Both the position numbers and the translations under genes were made by a program. DNA of 64,000 nucleotides from Leisingera aquimarina DSM 24565. GTDB lineage: Bacteria; Pseudomonadota; Alphaproteobacteria; Rhodobacterales; Rhodobacteraceae. Where the stretch lies: positions 3,386,094 to 3,450,093 of the forward strand of contig NZ_KI421504.1 in the NCBI RefSeq assembly GCF_000473165.1, in the 5' to 3' direction. Below are positions 61,716 to 64,000 of the stretch, in pieces; position 1 is the stretch's first letter; every line of letters begins with the position of its first letter. Below the pieces are notes generated by a model. The model was not told the DNA's origin. It saw only the letters and a program-made list of their open reading frames with translations, and searched no databases.

Positions 61716-63296
61716 CTATTTCCCTCGGGTGATCCGCCCATCGGTATATGGCGCATAAGCCCCTTGTGCGGCGAGATATTCCGCCAGCACATCGGCCACA
61801 TCCGGGCCATAGTCATAGGCGTTCTTGTCGTCGCCCTCGAACATCGCATAGCCATCCCCGCCGTTGCGCACATAGTCGTTGGTCACCACCAGATAGGTCT
61901 TCTGCGGATCAATCGGCACAAAGCCCCCGCCCTCGGCCACCAGTACTTGCCCGATGCGGCCTTCATTGGGTGCGGCTGATGCATCCCAGCTGAACTTGAG
62001 CCCCGCCACCTGCGGAAAGCGGCCCTTTACGTCCTCCACCTGGCTGACGCCGTTTTCCAGCGCTTCGACCAAGGTCCGGCCGTCAATCTCAAAGGTCGAC
62101 AGAGTGTTCTGGAACGGCAGGATGGTCAGCACCTCACCCATGGTGACTTCGCCCGCATCCACGCTGGCCCGGATGCCGCCTGAGTTGGCAATGGCGATGG
62201 TTACGCCCTGATCCTTCACCCGGTCCAGCATCGCGTCAGCCACCAGATTGCCCATCTGGCATTCCTGCACCCGGCAGACATCGCGGCTGCCTTCGATGGG
62301 TTCAGCCGCTTCCGCCACCACCTTGTTGCGGATCTCATCCAGCGGCTGGGCCAGCTCCGCGATCCGGTTCAGGGTGGCCGAATCCTCGCTGACGGCGGCA
62401 TCCATGATCAGCGGCTCGCCAATCGCGCTGACCACCTTGCCGGCATCGTCAAATGTCACATTCAGTTCGCCCAGAAACTTGCCATAGGCATAGGCCTGCA
62501 CGATCTGCACCCCGTTCACCACGGTCGGGTACGGGCCGGCAGCCTTCTCCGACACATTGGACAGGTAGGTGTTGCTATGGCCGCCAACGATCACGTCAAC
62601 GCCGGTGGTTTCCGCCGCCACCCGCTGATCGACGCCATAACCGGAGTGGCTCAGCACCACGATCTTGGTCACGCCTTCCGCGGTCAGTCTGTCCACCTCT
62701 GCCTGCACCGCCGCCACAGGATCAGAGAAATGCACGTGTTTGCCGGGGCTCGCCAGTTCGTGCGTGTCCTCCGGCGTGAGACCAATGAGGCCGATCTTTT
62801 CGCCGCCGCGCTCGATCACCGTGGACTTCTTCAGCACATCCGCCAAGGCCGGTTCCGCGGAAACATCGGCATTGGACATCAGCACCGGAAAGCCCACCGC
62901 ATCCATGAACCCGCGCAGCACTTCCGGTCCGTCGTCAAACTCATGATTGCCCACGGTCATGCCGTCATAGCCCAGCTTGGTCATGAATTCCGCCGCGGCC
63001 TTGCCCTTGTAATAGGTATAGAACAGCGAGCCCTGGAACTGGTCGCCGCCATCCACCAGGATCGCGTTCTCCGCCTGCGCCCGCGCGTCTGCGATGGCCG
63101 TCACCAGCCGCGCGGTGCCGCCGAAACACTTGCCTTCGGCCTGATCCTCACCGTCGCAGGTGCTGTCGTATTTGTTGATCGGCTCAAACCGTGAATGAAA
63201 GTCGTTGGTGTGCAGGATGGTCAGCTTGTACTCTGCCGCCGCCGCGCCGGCAGTCAGGGCCAGGGCTGCAACCGATGTGAGAATGCGTGCAATCAT
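61716..63296 (-). CDS. Periplasmic 5'-nucleotidase / metallophosphatase (UshA-like)
   Basis: 526 residues. Signal peptide (VAALALTAGAAAAE). Metal-binding blocks are HTNDFHSRFEP, VDGGDQFQGS, VGNHEFDDGP, LSHSGYGVD and GGHSNTY. The C-terminal substrate domain contains NSGGIRASVDAGEVTMGE. It releases phosphate and nucleoside from nucleotides outside the cell membrane. It belongs to the same superfamily as SoxB in this window but has the standard GNHE block. It stands alone. Confidence 0.92.
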   Translation of the reverse strand: MIARILTSVAALALTAGAAAAEYKLTILHTNDFHSRFEPINKYDSTCDGEDQAEGKCFGGTARLVTAIADARAQAENAILVDGGDQFQGSLFYTYYKGKAAAEFMTKLGYDGMTVGNHEFDDGPEVLRGFMDAVGFPVLMSNADVSAEPALADVLKKSTVIERGGEKIGLIGLTPEDTHELASPGKHVHFSDPVAAVQAEVDRLTAEGVTKIVVLSHSGYGVDQRVAAETTGVDVIVGGHSNTYLSNVSEKAAGPYPTVVNGVQIVQAYAYGKFLGELNVTFDDAGKVVSAIGEPLIMDAAVSEDSATLNRIAELAQPLDEIRNKVVAEAAEPIEGSRDVCRVQECQMGNLVADAMLDRVKDQGVTIAIANSGGIRASVDAGEVTMGEVLTILPFQNTLSTFEIDGRTLVEALENGVSQVEDVKGRFPQVAGLKFSWDASAAPNEGRIGQVLVAEGGGFVPIDPQKTYLVVTNDYVRNGGDGYAMFEGDDKNAYDYGPDVADVLAEYLAAQGAYAPYTDGRITRGK

Positions 63297-63458
63297 GAGG
63301 AGCGCTCCCGTTGTTCTGTTTTAAGGGGAGCCTGCGCCCAAGGGCCGCGCCGGTCAAAGGGGAAAAGCCGCGCCGTGGCCTCCCCTTGCGTCAGCCCTGC
63401 CCGGCCACTGCGGCCAATCCCCCTTGATTCACCTGCAAACACAGGGCATCAGGCGCTC

Positions 63459-63797
63459 ATGCTGATTTACAAGATTTTCCGGGCGGACGAATGGGCCGCA
63501 TTGCAGGCGGCGGGCGAAACACAAGGCGCGCCGATTGATGTGGCGGATGGTTACGTTCATTTCTCCACCGCAACCCAGGCGGCTGAAACTGCCGCCAAGC
63601 ATTTCGCCGGGGCCGAGGGGCTGACCCTCCTGGCCTGCGACGCGGATGCGATGGGCGATGACCTGAAGTGGGAAGTTTCCCGCGGCGGCGCCAAGTTCCC
63701 GCATCTGTTCCGCAACATCCGCATGCCGGATGTGGTCTGGGCCAAACCGCTGCCGCTGGTCGAAGGCGCGCATCAGTTCCCGGAGGAAATGGCATGA
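63459..63797 (+). CDS. DUF952 protein
   Basis: 112 residues. [19 protein letters not shown] and [20 protein letters not shown] are typical of DUF952, a small alpha/beta family of unknown function. It overlaps pyrD as ATGA, an arrangement also conserved in other Rhodobacterales as far as I recall. Spacing before ATG 63459 shows no strong ribosome site (CAGG at -9). Confidence 0.88.
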   Translation: MLIYKIFRADEWAALQAAGETQGAPIDVADGYVHFSTATQAAETAAKHFAGAEGLTLLACDADAMGDDLKWEVSRGGAKFPHLFRNIRMPDVVWAKPLPLVEGAHQFPEEMA

Positions 63798-64000
63798 AAC
63801 TAACCGAGAAGCTGGCTCTGGCAGCAATGCACAAGGTTGACCCGGAAGCTGCCCACGGTCTGTCCATCAAGGCGCTGACCATGGGACTGGCCCCGGCGCC
63901 CGGCCCGGTGACAACGGCAAGACTCAAGACAACTCTGGCGGGAATCGATCTGCCGAACCCCGTTGGCCTCGCCGCCGGCTATGACAAGAACGCCGAGGCG
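63794..64000 (+). CDS. pyrD: Dihydroorotate dehydrogenase (quinone), N-terminal part
   Basis: The first 69 codons before the window ends. [20 protein letters not shown] gives the membrane-associating N-terminal helices of class 2 enzymes, followed by [17 protein letters not shown], the conserved FMN-binding start of the barrel. It oxidises dihydroorotate to orotate with quinone in pyrimidine synthesis. GGAGG lies 10 bases before the ATG, within the DUF952 gene. Confidence 0.93.
   Translation, partial: MKLTEKLALAAMHKVDPEAAHGLSIKALTMGLAPAPGPVTTARLKTTLAGIDLPNPVGLAAGYDKNAEA

Noticed and set aside
1-64000. CRISPR arrays, tRNA or rRNA genes, prophage and defence genes
   Set aside because: Looked for on both strands by eye; no regularly spaced repeats, cloverleaf-like genes or recognisable phage or defence proteins found.

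Overview
The window looks like a chromosomal segment of a marine alphaproteobacterium of the Roseobacter group (Rhodobacterales, Leisingera/Phaeobacter/Ruegeria-like). The evidence is high GC, the gene block accB-accC-aat-DUF2155-mlaD-NDUFA12, a complete thiosulfate-oxidising core (soxVWXYZABCD), a fused MrpA/MrpB antiporter subunit and recurrent GC-rich intergenic repeats. Genus assignment is inference. I see no rRNA, tRNA, CRISPR array, prophage or recognisable defence island. The only mobile DNA found is one decayed IS5-family element.

Layout. 1-3.7 kb: minus-strand two-component unit with a stand-alone receiver, a small membrane protein and a sodium-symporter/histidine-kinase fusion, followed by a gene cut by the window edge. 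3.7-10.5 kb: an XRE/ScfR-type regulator divergent from a five-gene branched-chain-amino-acid-type ABC importer. 10.8-12.2 kb: a PepSY / cytochrome b561 / membrane-anchored LuxR trio. 12.2-14.4 kb: an acyl-CoA synthetase divergent from a PAS-LuxR regulator. 14.5-19.4 kb: housekeeping genes (accBC, aat, DUF2155, mlaD, NDUFA12) and a Rid-family protein coupled to an unknown membrane protein. 19.5-22.8 kb: clpX, clpP and a GlxA/AraC regulator. 22.9-32.8 kb: the sox locus. 32.86-33.89 kb: the IS5 remnant. 34-39.7 kb: phoX, a DUF302 protein, and a ThDP enzyme coupled to a CaiB/BaiF CoA-transferase. 40-46 kb: a TPR protein and opgC-opgG-opgH for periplasmic glucans. 46.3-47.6 kb: an esterase and a rhodanese. 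47.9-53.8 kb: a six-gene Mrp Na+/H+ antiporter. 53.8-57.3 kb: the FAD-oxidoreductase/SelD fusion and convergent mnmH, together enough for tRNA 2-selenouridine. 57.4-64 kb: MarR regulator, HMCES protein, TPR-sulfotransferase, DUF1992, GST, 5'-nucleotidase, DUF952 and the start of pyrD.

Most notable observation. The sox locus carries four perfect ATTC-N8-GAAT dyads: in the soxV/soxS divergent region, upstream of soxX, upstream of soxB and upstream of soxC. At soxS and soxB the dyad overlaps the spacer between plausible -35 and -10 hexamers. The locus encodes an ArsR-family SoxR with two cysteines (Cys42 and Cys108) placed like those of the persulfide sensors SqrR and BigR. This suggests one persulfide-responsive regulon with two extra internal operators.

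Other items worth a second look are the redox-looking PepSY/b561/membrane-LuxR trio, a Rid protein without the catalytic arginine next to an uncharacterised membrane protein, a nested hairpin upstream of the NDUFA12 gene, a dispersed intergenic repeat in four copies, and a ThDP enzyme with an altered metal motif. I did not find a clear-cut wholly new system.
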